Origin: Deinococci bacterium
Lineage (GTDB): Bacteria; Deinococcota; Deinococci; Deinococcales; Trueperaceae
Direction: 5' to 3'
Assembly (NCBI GenBank): GCA_030149325.1
Contig: JASBRS010000017.1
Span: forward strand, 1-41,534
Length of the DNA: 41,534 bases
The notes under the pieces are model-generated. The model had not been told where the DNA came from and searched no databases. It worked only from the letters and a program-made list of their open reading frames with translations. Position 1 is the stretch's first letter. Each line of letters begins with the position of its first letter. Positions 1 through 7,798 of the stretch are shown one piece after another. Made by a program: the position numbers and the translations under genes.

Positions 1-2909
1 GCGGCCTCGCCCGCCTGCGCAGCGGCCGCCGATGCGGCCCCCTCGGCGTCCGCATCGACCCCCGCCTCGGGGGGCCGGTCGCCCTCCGGGTCGGGCGCGG
101 ACGGGGCCACCGCCGGCAGCGCCTCCGCCTCGGCCGCGGCCTCGACGAAGGCCAGCGCCGCGGCCTCGACACCGTCGTCCTCGCGTGCGGCCGCCAGCAG
201 CGCCAGGAAGCGCTCGCGCGGGACCCGCATGCACCAGTCGAGCCGCGCCTCCTCGAGGTCGGCCACGCCTCGGCCGGCCAGGTGGTCGTGCAGACCGGCG
301 TAGCTGCCGTCGTCGTCGACGACCTCGACGATCTCGCCGAACACCTGCGCCTGGTAGCCGTCGAGGGCGAAGCGGAAGCCGTCCTGCACCAGCTCGTCGG
401 AGCGCCGCAGGTAGTCGAGTCCAGCGAGTCGCTCCCGCAGGATGGCGAAGCGTCGCGGCCCTCCCCCCAGTCCGATCGCCTCGTGCAGCGGCTCCTGCCG
501 GATCCCCCCACCGTTCCAGGGCTCGGCGAAGGCGGCGCTGCGATGGATCGTGCCGACGGCGCGCCGGAAGCGGTTGTTGTAGAGCACCAGCGAGGCCGAG
601 CCGGACGCTCGGTTGCTGTAGGCGAAGACGTCCTCGTCCGCGCTGCCGTCGTCGGACCAGGCGTCGAACAGCCGGAACGACTCCGCCGCGGCGAACTGGG
701 CGCGACGGTGCAGCAGCGGCGCGATCTGGCGCCGATGGCGCTCGACCATGCGCGGATCCGGCTGCTCGTCGAAGGTCGGGGCGCGGTACTCCATGCCGTA
801 CTTCTCGCGGAACCCCTCCACCTGGCCGTGGCCGAACATCGGCAGACCCGGCAGCGTAGCCATCAGCACCGCCACCCCGAAGTACTTGTCGCCGTCGCCG
901 AACTGCGCGATCGCGGTCTCCTCGTCGGGGTTGTTCATGAAGTTGACGAAGCGCCCGAGGATGCGCGGATCGAACTCCAGGACGTTCTTCATGAGCTGCC
1001 GGTAGTCGGCGTTCTCCTCGCGCTTGAGCATGTTCATGAAGGCGCTGTTGTAGACGCGGTGCATCCCCAGCGTGCGGACGAAGTAGCCCTCCATCATCCA
1101 GAACGCCTCGGCCAGCAGCAGCGTGCCCGGCGCCTCCGCGGCCACCCGGTCCACCACCTCGCGCCAGAACTCCACCGGCATGCGGCGCTCGAACTCCTCC
1201 GCGCTCATGCCGCCGTAGGTGCTGCGCGAAGGGATCGCGCCGCCGTGCCCGGGGGGCGGGAACCACAGCCGCTGGACGTGGCGCTTCGCCAGCGTCATGG
1301 CGGCGTCGAAGCGGATGATCGGCACCGTGCGGGCGACATGAAGGATGGTCTGGATGACCGCCTCGCGCACCTCGGGGTTGAGGTAGTCGAGCTGGGCCGT
1401 ATCGTTCCACGGCATGGCGGTGCCGTCGTTGCCGTGGTAGATGTAGCGCTCCCGCCCGCTGTGGCGATCGACGCGCTTGAACACGACGGCGGCGTCGCTG
1501 TCGTTCCAGTAGTGGTCTTCGATCATCACCGCCATCGCCGGGTGCGACGACAGGTCGGGGCCGTCGAAGCGGTAGCCCGGGTAGGGCGGGTGGTCGAGCT
1601 GCACGAACCAGTCGGGGTGCTCGGCGACCCAGCGGCCGTCGATGCCGACGTGGTTGGGGACCATGTCGCCGGCGAGCCGGATGCCGCGGCGTGCGGCGCG
1701 GGCCTCGAGCTCGCGCAGCGCCCCCTCGCCACCGAGGTCGGCGGCCACGGTGTAGTCGTAGAGCGCGTAGGCGCTGGCCATCGCTTCGGCCTGGCCGCGG
1801 CGCTGCTTGATGCGGCGCGAGGCCTCGCTGCGCTCCCACAGCCCGATCAGCCACAGCGCGTTGAACCCGCGCTCCGCCAGCTCGTCGAGCGCGGCATCGG
1901 GGATGTGGTCGAGGCGGCGCACCTCGCGCCCGAAGCGCCGCTCGAGCTGAGCCAGCCACACGTAGGTGCTCTTGGCGATCATCACCACGCGCGGCATCCA
2001 GTCGCTGTCGGGGCTGAACGCCTCGATCTCGCCGGCGCCGGACAGCGCCGAGCGATCGAGCATCACCGAGCCGCCGGGGCCGGCCGGCCCCCGCAGGCGT
2101 TCCTCGCGCAGCACGTCGACCGAGCGCAGCAGCCTGGCCAACAGGCCGGCGTAGCGCTCGCCGAGCAGCGGCCCCCACAGCTCGATGGCGGCCGCCAACT
2201 GCCCCTCCAGCGAGGTGGGGCTGCGGCGCTGCGGCGCCCGCAGCAGGTCGATCACGGTCTCGCCGCCGGCGCCGGGCCCGTGTTCGCGGAGCCCGTCCTC
2301 CACCACCCTGAGGGCGCGATCGTAGGCGCTGGCCGAGCGCAGGGGGGCATCGTCGAACAGCTCCCGCACGCGCTCCAGAGCGGGGTTGGCGTTGGCCAGC
2401 CACACCAACAGCGCCTCCTCCAGCACCACCTCGCGGTTGGGGGTGCCCTCGGTCGCGTCCCGCAGGTAGGCCTCGACCGACCGTTCCCCGGCGGCAACGG
2501 GCGGCGACGGGAAGCGGTCGGCGAAGGCCCGCAGGGTGCCGGCCAGCGCCTCGTCGCCGAGGGCCACGCCGACCCGTTGCAGCGACGGGCCCATCACGCC
2601 GCCTTCCGAGCCCTGCGCCACCGTCTCGATGAGCGCGTGCATCAGCTCGTGGAGCAGCGCGGCCGCGAACAGCTCGCTGCCGGCGACCGCCAGTTCGGGG
2701 TAGTGCTCGGTCCCGCGCACCTCGTTGATGCGGGCGGCCAGGCGGTGGGCCGTGGCCACGTCGCCGAGGAGCATGCGGCCGCGCAGGCCGAAGTGCTCCG
2801 GCTCGATGTCGTAGCGTCGCCGCGCCTCGCGCGACACGTGCAGGTAGCGGGGCCCACCCCGACCGTCGGAGTCCGCGGGCGTCGGGCGGGTGAGGTTGCG
2901 TCGGGTCAC
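1..2909 (-). CDS. GH13 alpha-amylase-family glycosidase, C-terminus cut by window edge
   Basis: About 969 codons are visible from a GTG start; the gene continues past base 1. The start is fixed by an AGGAGG box at 2917-2922, 7 bases upstream. The first ~280 residues are an alpha-helical N-terminal region of the kind found in large (~1,150-1,250 residue) GH13 proteins. The catalytic barrel follows: region I DMVPNH with D415, the nucleophile D535 in RFDAAM, the acid/base E601 in LLAEAF, and region IV NNPDEE with D662. All three catalytic carboxylates are present with normal spacing, so an alpha-glucan hydrolase or transglycosylase is likely. Region IV has NNPD where most members have NHD, which may alter substrate choice. 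The visible end is Ala/Glu/Pro-rich and looks linker-like. No signal peptide is seen, so a cytoplasmic location is inferred. A TAAGCT hexamer at 3013-3018 could be its -10. The exact substrate cannot be assigned. Confidence 0.85.
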   Translation of the reverse strand, partial: MTRRNLTRPTPADSDGRGGPRYLHVSREARRRYDIEPEHFGLRGRMLLGDVATAHRLAARINEVRGTEHYPELAVAGSELFAAALLHELMHALIETVAQGSEGGVMGPSLQRVGVALGDEALAGTLRAFADRFPSPPVAAGERSVEAYLRDATEGTPNREVVLEEALLVWLANANPALERVRELFDDAPLRSASAYDRALRVVEDGLREHGPGAGGETVIDLLRAPQRRSPTSLEGQLAAAIELWGPLLGERYAGLLARLLRSVDVLREERLRGPAGPGGSVMLDRSALSGAGEIEAFSPDSDWMPRVVMIAKSTYVWLAQLERRFGREVRRLDHIPDAALDELAERGFNALWLIGLWERSEASRRIKQRRGQAEAMASAYALYDYTVAADLGGEGALRELEARAARRGIRLAGDMVPNHVGIDGRWVAEHPDWFVQLDHPPYPGYRFDGPDLSSHPAMAVMIEDHYWNDSDAAVVFKRVDRHSGRERYIYHGNDGTAMPWNDTAQLDYLNPEVREAVIQTILHVARTVPIIRFDAAMTLAKRHVQRLWFPPPGHGGAIPSRSTYGGMSAEEFERRMPVEFWREVVDRVAAEAPGTLLLAEAFWMMEGYFVRTLGMHRVYNSAFMNMLKREENADYRQLMKNVLEFDPRILGRFVNFMNNPDEETAIAQFGDGDKYFGVAVLMATLPGLPMFGHGQVEGFREKYGMEYRAPTFDEQPDPRMVERHRRQIAPLLHRRAQFAAAESFRLFDAWSDDGSADEDVFAYSNRASGSASLVLYNNRFRRAVGTIHRSAAFAEPWNGGGIRQEPLHEAIGLGGGPRRFAILRERLAGLDYLRRSDELVQDGFRFALDGYQAQVFGEIVEVVDDDGSYAGLHDHLAGRGVADLEEARLDWCMRVPRERFLALLAAAREDDGVEAAALAFVEAAAEAEALPAVAPSAPDPEGDRPPEAGVDADAEGAASAAAAQAGEA

Positions 2910-3083
2910 GGTTCGCCCTCCTGGGGGACCTGCCGGCGTCGGCGCGGCTCGGCCCCACGTCGCAGCTCGCGCGCGGCCCCGAGGGCCCACGCGCTCCGTC
3001 GGTGTCCCCTGGAGCTTAGCATGGGGGGTCGGGCCCCCTCGCCCCGAGCGCCGTCCCCGACGCACCCTTCGTGGTGAGCGTCG

Positions 3084-3113
3084 TTGCCGGGCACGGGCCC
3101 GCCCGGGTAGGAT
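3084..3113 (+). promoter_or_regulatory. Promoter of the cohesin-like/dockerin-like operon
   Basis: TTGCCG (3084-3089), an 18-base spacer and TAGGAT (3108-3113) form a reasonable sigma-70-type promoter. Transcription would start near 3120, giving a very short leader that still contains the GGAGG box at 3124-3128. Confidence 0.5.
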
Positions 3114-3137
3114 ATCGGGGAGCGGAGGACCGTGAAC

Positions 3138-3953
3138 ATGTCGCGACGAGGCCGAGGACGGCAGCCATGGGGAGGGCCCGGCGGACGCCCGGCGCTGAGG
3201 CTGTTGGCGCTCTCGACGCTGGCGGCGGTCCTGCTGGCGGGATGCACCGGCGACCTCAACACGCCCGGCGAGGCCCTCCGGATCCTCGGCGCCACGCTCC
3301 CCACCGCGTACCTCGGAGAGCCGTACGACCAACCGGTCCAGGCCGTCGGCGGCCTGCGCCCCTACGACTTCTCGGTGGTCGACGGGACCCTGCCCGCCGG
3401 GATCCAGTTGCAGGGCGGCACGCTCCGCGGGACCCCTAGCAAGATCGGTCAGTACACCTTCACCGTGCAGGTCTCCGACGCCAACCTCTCCAAGACCGTG
3501 CAGCGCTACGAGCTGACCGTCGCGGAGATCCCGCCGCCCACGCTGGTGCTCAACGCCCCGAGCACCCAGGTCGACCGCCGCGTGACGTTGCGTGCGGAGG
3601 TCCGCGATGCGCGCGACCTCGAGGGGCTGAGCACGCAGATCCGCTGGGACCCGCAGCGCTTCCGTCTGGTGGCGGATAGCTTGAGGGCGTCCCGCCAAGG
3701 CCTGGCGTTGCTCCACCGCAGCAGCGAAGGGGAGCTCCAGGTCGACATCGCCCCGCTCGGGACCACCCTGAACGGCGACGCCACGCTCTTCCAGTTCGAC
3801 CTCGAGCCGGTGGCGGGGGCCAGCTACCTGAAGCTCGACCTCCGCACCGTGACGGTGTCGGCGAGCGGCCGTCACTTCGCCCAGACCTCCGACGGCCGGG
3901 CGCCGCAACCGGCTGCCGCGCCCAGCGTCCCGACGGGAGGGTCGACGCCATGA
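3138..3953 (+). CDS. Lipoprotein with putative-Ig and cohesin-like domains
   Basis: A 271-residue lipoprotein. An arginine-rich start and a hydrophobic stretch end in the lipobox LLAGC (C36), so it should be anchored to the outer face of a membrane. Residues ~45-125 look like a putative-Ig (He_PIG) domain: PYDFSVVDGTLPAGIQL, then RGTP, then YTFTVQVSDA. Residues ~133-240 look like a divergent cohesin fold, with IRWDPQRFRL at the strand where cohesins have the YDP motif and a late FQFDL strand. The tail is Pro/Ala-rich. ATG 3138 is preferred over GTG 3132 because GGAGG at 3124-3128 is 9 bases from the ATG but only 3 from the GTG. The stop overlaps the next gene (ATGA). Cohesins bind dockerins, and the third gene of this operon carries a dockerin-like module. 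The Ig call is fair; the cohesin call is by pattern and needs a profile search. Confidence 0.75.
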   Translation: MSRRGRGRQPWGGPGGRPALRLLALSTLAAVLLAGCTGDLNTPGEALRILGATLPTAYLGEPYDQPVQAVGGLRPYDFSVVDGTLPAGIQLQGGTLRGTPSKIGQYTFTVQVSDANLSKTVQRYELTVAEIPPPTLVLNAPSTQVDRRVTLRAEVRDARDLEGLSTQIRWDPQRFRLVADSLRASRQGLALLHRSSEGELQVDIAPLGTTLNGDATLFQFDLEPVAGASYLKLDLRTVTVSASGRHFAQTSDGRAPQPAAAPSVPTGGSTP

Positions 3954-4588
3954 GCGCCCCTTCGCGCCACCGCGGCCCGCGTGTGGGGAGGCGGCCCGGT
4001 AGGCTCCACCTCGGGTCGTTGGGCTGGCTCCTGGTCGCCGCGCTGACGCTCGGCAGCGCCCACGCCACCAGCTACCTGCGCCTCACCCCCGACGCCATGC
4101 TGACCAAGGCCGACCTGGTGTTCGTGGGGACGGTATCCGACCTCCAGGTCGCCGTGCTCGGCGACGCCCCCTGGACCCGCGTGACCTTCCGGGTCGACAC
4201 GCCCCTCGAGGGCGTGCCCGCGCCCGCCGCGACCACCTCGCCCCCCGGAGCCACCTCCGGCGGTTCGTCGGCCGCGCCCTCGGTGACGCTCGAGTTCCTC
4301 GGCGGCTCGGTCCCCGGCGGACCCGCCCTGACGGTGGGCGGCATGCCGAGCTTCACGGTCGGCGAGACGGTCCTGGTGTTCGCCTACGACCAACGCTACG
4401 CCTCGCCGATCGTCGGCTTCCGACAGGGGCTGTGGAGGGTCGGAGCGGCCGGCCTGCGCGACGAGGACGGCGAGCTCCTGACCGTGGCCGCCGGCGGCGG
4501 ACTCGAGCGCGGCGGCACCGGATCGTCGCTCGATGCCGTGGTCGCCGCCATCCGCAAGCGCCTCGCCGCGCCTTCGGGGACGCCATGA
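3950..4588 (+). CDS. Secreted protein of unknown function
   Basis: 212 residues, sharing ATGA overlaps with the genes on both sides. A basic start followed by a hydrophobic run ending in GSAHA gives a probable signal peptide cut near residue 43. The mature part opens with YLRLTPDAMLTKADLVFVG and continues as a beta-rich sequence with VTFRVDTPLEG, VTLEFLGG and FTVGETVLVFAY segments, interrupted by a Ser/Pro/Thr/Gly linker around residues 93-110. Proteins of this general pattern are, from memory, found beside secreted metalloprotease or dockerin genes, which fits this operon. No catalytic motif, cysteine or transmembrane anchor is visible after the signal. Its function is unknown; a partner or scaffold role for the flanking proteins is inference only. 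Confidence 0.75.
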   Translation: MSAPSRHRGPRVGRRPGRLHLGSLGWLLVAALTLGSAHATSYLRLTPDAMLTKADLVFVGTVSDLQVAVLGDAPWTRVTFRVDTPLEGVPAPAATTSPPGATSGGSSAAPSVTLEFLGGSVPGGPALTVGGMPSFTVGETVLVFAYDQRYASPIVGFRQGLWRVGAAGLRDEDGELLTVAAGGGLERGGTGSSLDAVVAAIRKRLAAPSGTP

Positions 4589-5490
4589 CGCGGCCGCAGC
4601 GCCTGCGACTGCGCCTCCGGCTCCTGACGGCGACCGCCCTGCTGCTGCCGGCAGCGGCCACGGCCCAGAGCCAGCCGACGCCGCCACCGCAGACCCCGCC
4701 CGCGACCAGCGCTCCGGCGCCCACCACGCCCCCCGCGCCCGCAGCGAGCTCGACGCCGACGCCCATCACGCCCCCCCAGCTACGGGTCGCGGTCGACGCC
4801 AGCGGCGGGCCGTCCACCCTGGCCGATGACGTCGCCGCCGCCATCCAGGCCTGGAGCGAGGCGGCCCCCGGACTGGTGTCCGTGGAGATCGCCGCCGACG
4901 CGCCGTCCACCGTGACCTACGCGCCACCGGCCCTCCTCGGTCCCGACACGCTGTCGCTCGACCGTCGCGTCCCGGGCCAGCCCGGCGTGCGCATCGAGCT
5001 CTCCGCGAAGGCCCCGGGCGAGCACCCCACGGTGCTGCTGCACGAGATCGGGGTGCTGTTGGGGCTGCCCGAGGGGGGCGCCGGCGTCATGGCCCTCGGC
5101 GTGCCCGCGACGGGCGCGCCGACCGCACCCGAGGCCAGCGACGTTGCCGCCCTCCGCGCCCACCTGACCTACGCCCCGGAGGACCTCGACCGCAACGGCA
5201 CCGTCGACTTCCACGACCTGGTGCTCTTCGGTCAGGCCTTCGGCCGCGTGGGGGTCAACCTGCCCGCCGACTTCAACGGCGACGGCAAGGTCGATGCCGC
5301 AGACCTCGCCCTGCTCGAGAAGGCCTACACCTTCACCCCGCCGAGCGCCTCCAGCCCGGCCGGGCAGGCGCCCTCGACGCCGTCGACCCCAGCGGAGGGC
5401 CAGAGCCCCGCCTCGGGCGCGGCCCCCGCCGCGCCGACCGACGGCACGTCGCCCTCGGGCAGCCCGCCGACCGGCGGCGGCGCCCCCTGA
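4585..5490 (+). CDS. Secreted degenerate matrixin-like protein with dockerin-like EF-hand pair
   Basis: 301 residues. The start ATG overlaps the previous stop (ATGA). An N-terminal signal ends near ATAQS (residue ~28), followed by a Pro/Thr/Ala linker to ~62. Residues ~65-180 resemble a small matrixin-type zinc metalloprotease: HEIGVLLGLPE starts at H153, and a GVM turn at 167-169 sits where the Met-turn belongs. The expected HExxHxxGxxH is damaged, with V157 for the second histidine and no third histidine, so the domain is probably not an active protease. Residues ~200-250 hold two calcium-loop repeats, DLDRNGTVDFHD and DFNGDGKVDAAD, spaced as in type I dockerins. The remaining ~50 residues are Pro/Ser/Gly/Thr-rich. 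The gene ends 4 bases from the convergent pterin dehydratase gene. Confidence 0.78.
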   Translation: MTRPQRLRLRLRLLTATALLLPAAATAQSQPTPPPQTPPATSAPAPTTPPAPAASSTPTPITPPQLRVAVDASGGPSTLADDVAAAIQAWSEAAPGLVSVEIAADAPSTVTYAPPALLGPDTLSLDRRVPGQPGVRIELSAKAPGEHPTVLLHEIGVLLGLPEGGAGVMALGVPATGAPTAPEASDVAALRAHLTYAPEDLDRNGTVDFHDLVLFGQAFGRVGVNLPADFNGDGKVDAADLALLEKAYTFTPPSASSPAGQAPSTPSTPAEGQSPASGAAPAAPTDGTSPSGSPPTGGGAP

Positions 5491-5494
5491 GCCC

Positions 5495-5782
5495 TCAGTC
5501 GGGCAGCAGCGGCTGGATGGCCGCCGCGAGCGTCAGGTCGGCCTCGGTGATGCCGCCGGCGTCGTGCGTCGTGAGCTCGAGCTCCACCCGCCGGTAGCTG
5601 TTGTGGATGTCGGGGTGATGGCCGTGCCTCTCGGCCAGCAGCGCCACCCGGCTCAGGAACGCGAACGCGGCCGGGAAGTCCGCGAACGAGGCCTCGCAGC
5701 GCAGCCGTCCGTCGACCAGCCGCCAGCCGGGCAGACCCGCGAGCCGCTCGCGCACGGTGGCGTCATCGACGATGCTGGCCAT
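5495..5782 (-). CDS. phhB: Pterin-4a-carbinolamine dehydratase
   Basis: A 95-residue protein of normal family length. It dehydrates 4a-hydroxytetrahydropterin, recycling the cofactor of aromatic amino acid hydroxylases; some bacterial copies are instead linked to molybdopterin metabolism. The diagnostic motif is present in order: HHPD at ~54-57, then NSYRRVELELTTHDAGGIT and a following Asp. The start ATG has a strong GAGGAGG box. It follows the 628-residue unknown gene by 41 bases on the same strand and is probably co-transcribed with it. No aromatic amino acid hydroxylase is visible nearby, so its partner is not known. The symbol is used by family only. Confidence 0.93.
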   Translation of the reverse strand: MASIVDDATVRERLAGLPGWRLVDGRLRCEASFADFPAAFAFLSRVALLAERHGHHPDIHNSYRRVELELTTHDAGGITEADLTLAAAIQPLLPD

Positions 5783-5823
5783 GGTGTCCTCCTCGCGCCG
5801 TAGGCGGTCGTGGGACCGACGGC

Positions 5824-7710
5824 TCAGGTCGAGCGGCCGCCGGTGTCGAGTCCCGGGACGTGCAGCACCGCCAGCTCCTGCTCGCCGCGGACCAGCGCCA
5901 GGGTGCCCCCGCCCATGGGCGCGATCAGGTAGTCGGTGAACGAACCCAGCACCTGACCGGGCAGCATCGCCACCAGGCTCTCCTGCGCTTCACGACCGCG
6001 GCCGCGGTACTGCCGCACCGTGATCTTCTGGCCGCCCAGATCGACGGTGAGCGGCTCGCCGGTGAGCTGGTAGACGTTGCTCTCGGCCCCCGGAACGCTC
6101 TCGAGCACCTGCGTGAGGTCGTTCGGATCGACGGTCATGGCATCGACGAAGCGCTGCACCAGGCCCAGCACGGCGTTGTCGTCGAGCGCCACCCCGGCCG
6201 CGCGGGCGGCGCCTCGGAGCAGGCCCTCGACGGCCTGGCGCCGGCTCGGCGCGCGCGCGCTGACCTGGTTGGCGCGCGCCACCGCGCGCGACACCAGGTC
6301 CTGCGGCTCGCCCTGCACCGATCCCGCCAGGACCTTCAGCACGGTGAGCAGGTCGTCGCGTTGCCGATCGCCCAGCACGAACAGCACCACCAGCGCCTCG
6401 GCGAGGCGCACGGCCAGCGAGCCGCCCTGTTCGCGGTAGCGGAAGTGGACGTAGTCGCCCTCGTGGAACACCGTCAACCGGCTGCGGTCGAGGTCGAGCA
6501 CCATGCGGTCCTGGAGCGGGACCTCGCGGTCCTCGACGAAGAGCGATCGCGAGGGTCCCGTCCCCATGACGGCGATCTCCTTGCCGGCCAGCTCGAAGCG
6601 CACCGGCCCCATCAGGTGCACCGTGAGGGCGGTGGCCCCGGGCGGCACGGCCTCCCAACGCAGCGCCGGGTTGACGGCGAAGAGCACGCCCCCCTCGAGC
6701 TGCGGGCCGCTGGCGCGGCCGCCCACCGACGTCGGCAGGTAGTCGGCCAAGCGGTCGAAGAAGGCGTGCACCAGGTCGGTGAACTGCATGACGTCGCGCT
6801 GGAACATCTGACGCTGGTTGCGCTCCGCCGCCAGCGTCTCGGCCAGGCGCTTCTCCAACTCGCGCCGGTGCGCACCGCGCTGGCCCTCGGGCAGCCGCTC
6901 CTTGGCGATCTCCTGGATCGCGAGCCGGAGCTGCTTGCTGCTCGGGCCCTTGTGCTCGACCAGCGAGAGCTTGCCGGCGTACGGGTCCTGCGCGACCGCC
7001 AGCGCGGCCTGCCGCAAGAACGCCAGGGCGTTCGACTCACGGACCTCGAGGTCGGCGTAGGTGCTCCCCGGCTTGCCCAGCGTCATGATGGTGTTGATCA
7101 GGTCACGGACGATCTCGGCCAGCGAGTCGAGGTCGGAGAGCGACACCAGCGGATCGTTGAACTCGGGGATCGTCTCGAGGACCTCGAAGCCCCGCAGGTT
7201 GACGTCCTGCGCGAACGTCTTCTTGACGCTGTTGCGCTGGAGGTTCTGCAACGTGCCGAACATCACGCGCGCCGTCTGGCGCTCGCGCTCGGCCCGCCAT
7301 CCGGCCGCCACCCTCATCACGAACTCGTCGACCTGCTCCCACCACACGCGGCGGGCCAGGCGCTGCAGCACCGCCTGCTCCTCACGCACCTCGGGGCTCA
7401 TGGCGGCTGCCGGCTCGCTGGCGTCCTCGCGCTCCACCAGCTCGACGTCGGGGTCCTCGCCGAGGACCAGCATGTCGATGTCGGGGGCGCGGGCGGCCGA
7501 GCCCTGGGAGGCGTCGGAGATCAGCTTCAGCGTCTGCGAAGCCGCTTCGAGGCGGTCGCGCTCCGCCTGCGACAGCGACCCCATCTCCCGTGTCAGGTGC
7601 CCGAAGAGGTCCCACATGGCGCTGACGCCGCCACGCACCTGCCGCGTGGCGCGGTACTCGGCCACCTTGTATTCGAGGAGTTCCAGGGCGATGCTCTCGA
7701 GCTTGAGCAT
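5824..7710 (-). CDS. Conserved-looking protein of unknown function (628 residues)
   Basis: I do not recognise this protein. It has no signal peptide, no clear transmembrane segment and no Walker, zinc or other catalytic motif. Residues 1-60 are helical. Residues ~95-120 are acidic, with a DPDVELVEREDASEP stretch. The middle (~120-330) is charged and helical, with a possible coiled coil around 280-320 rich in Arg/Glu/Lys/Gln. After ~340 it becomes beta-rich (ALTVHLMGPVRFELAG, then VMGTGPSR), and the last ~60 residues are a small beta-rich segment. Normal codon use and length argue for a real gene. The ATG lies 9 bases after a TATACT box and has no Shine-Dalgarno sequence, so a leaderless mRNA is likely. 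The pterin dehydratase gene follows at 41 bases. Confidence 0.85.
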   Translation of the reverse strand: MLKLESIALELLEYKVAEYRATRQVRGGVSAMWDLFGHLTREMGSLSQAERDRLEAASQTLKLISDASQGSAARAPDIDMLVLGEDPDVELVEREDASEPAAAMSPEVREEQAVLQRLARRVWWEQVDEFVMRVAAGWRAERERQTARVMFGTLQNLQRNSVKKTFAQDVNLRGFEVLETIPEFNDPLVSLSDLDSLAEIVRDLINTIMTLGKPGSTYADLEVRESNALAFLRQAALAVAQDPYAGKLSLVEHKGPSSKQLRLAIQEIAKERLPEGQRGAHRRELEKRLAETLAAERNQRQMFQRDVMQFTDLVHAFFDRLADYLPTSVGGRASGPQLEGGVLFAVNPALRWEAVPPGATALTVHLMGPVRFELAGKEIAVMGTGPSRSLFVEDREVPLQDRMVLDLDRSRLTVFHEGDYVHFRYREQGGSLAVRLAEALVVLFVLGDRQRDDLLTVLKVLAGSVQGEPQDLVSRAVARANQVSARAPSRRQAVEGLLRGAARAAGVALDDNAVLGLVQRFVDAMTVDPNDLTQVLESVPGAESNVYQLTGEPLTVDLGGQKITVRQYRGRGREAQESLVAMLPGQVLGSFTDYLIAPMGGGTLALVRGEQELAVLHVPGLDTGGRST

Positions 7711-7719
7711 ACGCCGCTC

Positions 7720-7725
7720 AGTATA
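7720..7725 (-). promoter_or_regulatory. -10 box (TATACT) of leaderless gene
   Basis: TATACT on the minus strand ends 9 bases before the ATG at 7710. The predicted transcription start falls within about three bases of the start codon. No good -35 is visible. Confidence 0.5.
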
Positions 7726-7798
7726 CGACCGACGGGGACGCGGCCGCTGGCGGATACCTCACGAGCGGGGCGTCCAGGACGGAACGAACGGCCTCTCG

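Noticed and set aside
2637-2651. HELMH (residues 87-91) in the N-terminal region of the GH13 protein as a zinc-protease motif
   Set aside because: It falls in a helix that relatives of this glycosidase also have, without the zinc residues; no third ligand or protease fold is seen.
282-3077. A 931-codon open frame on the plus strand
   Set aside because: It is antisense to the GH13 gene, has a His/Val/Arg-rich composition typical of the complement of a high-GC gene, and shows no motif.
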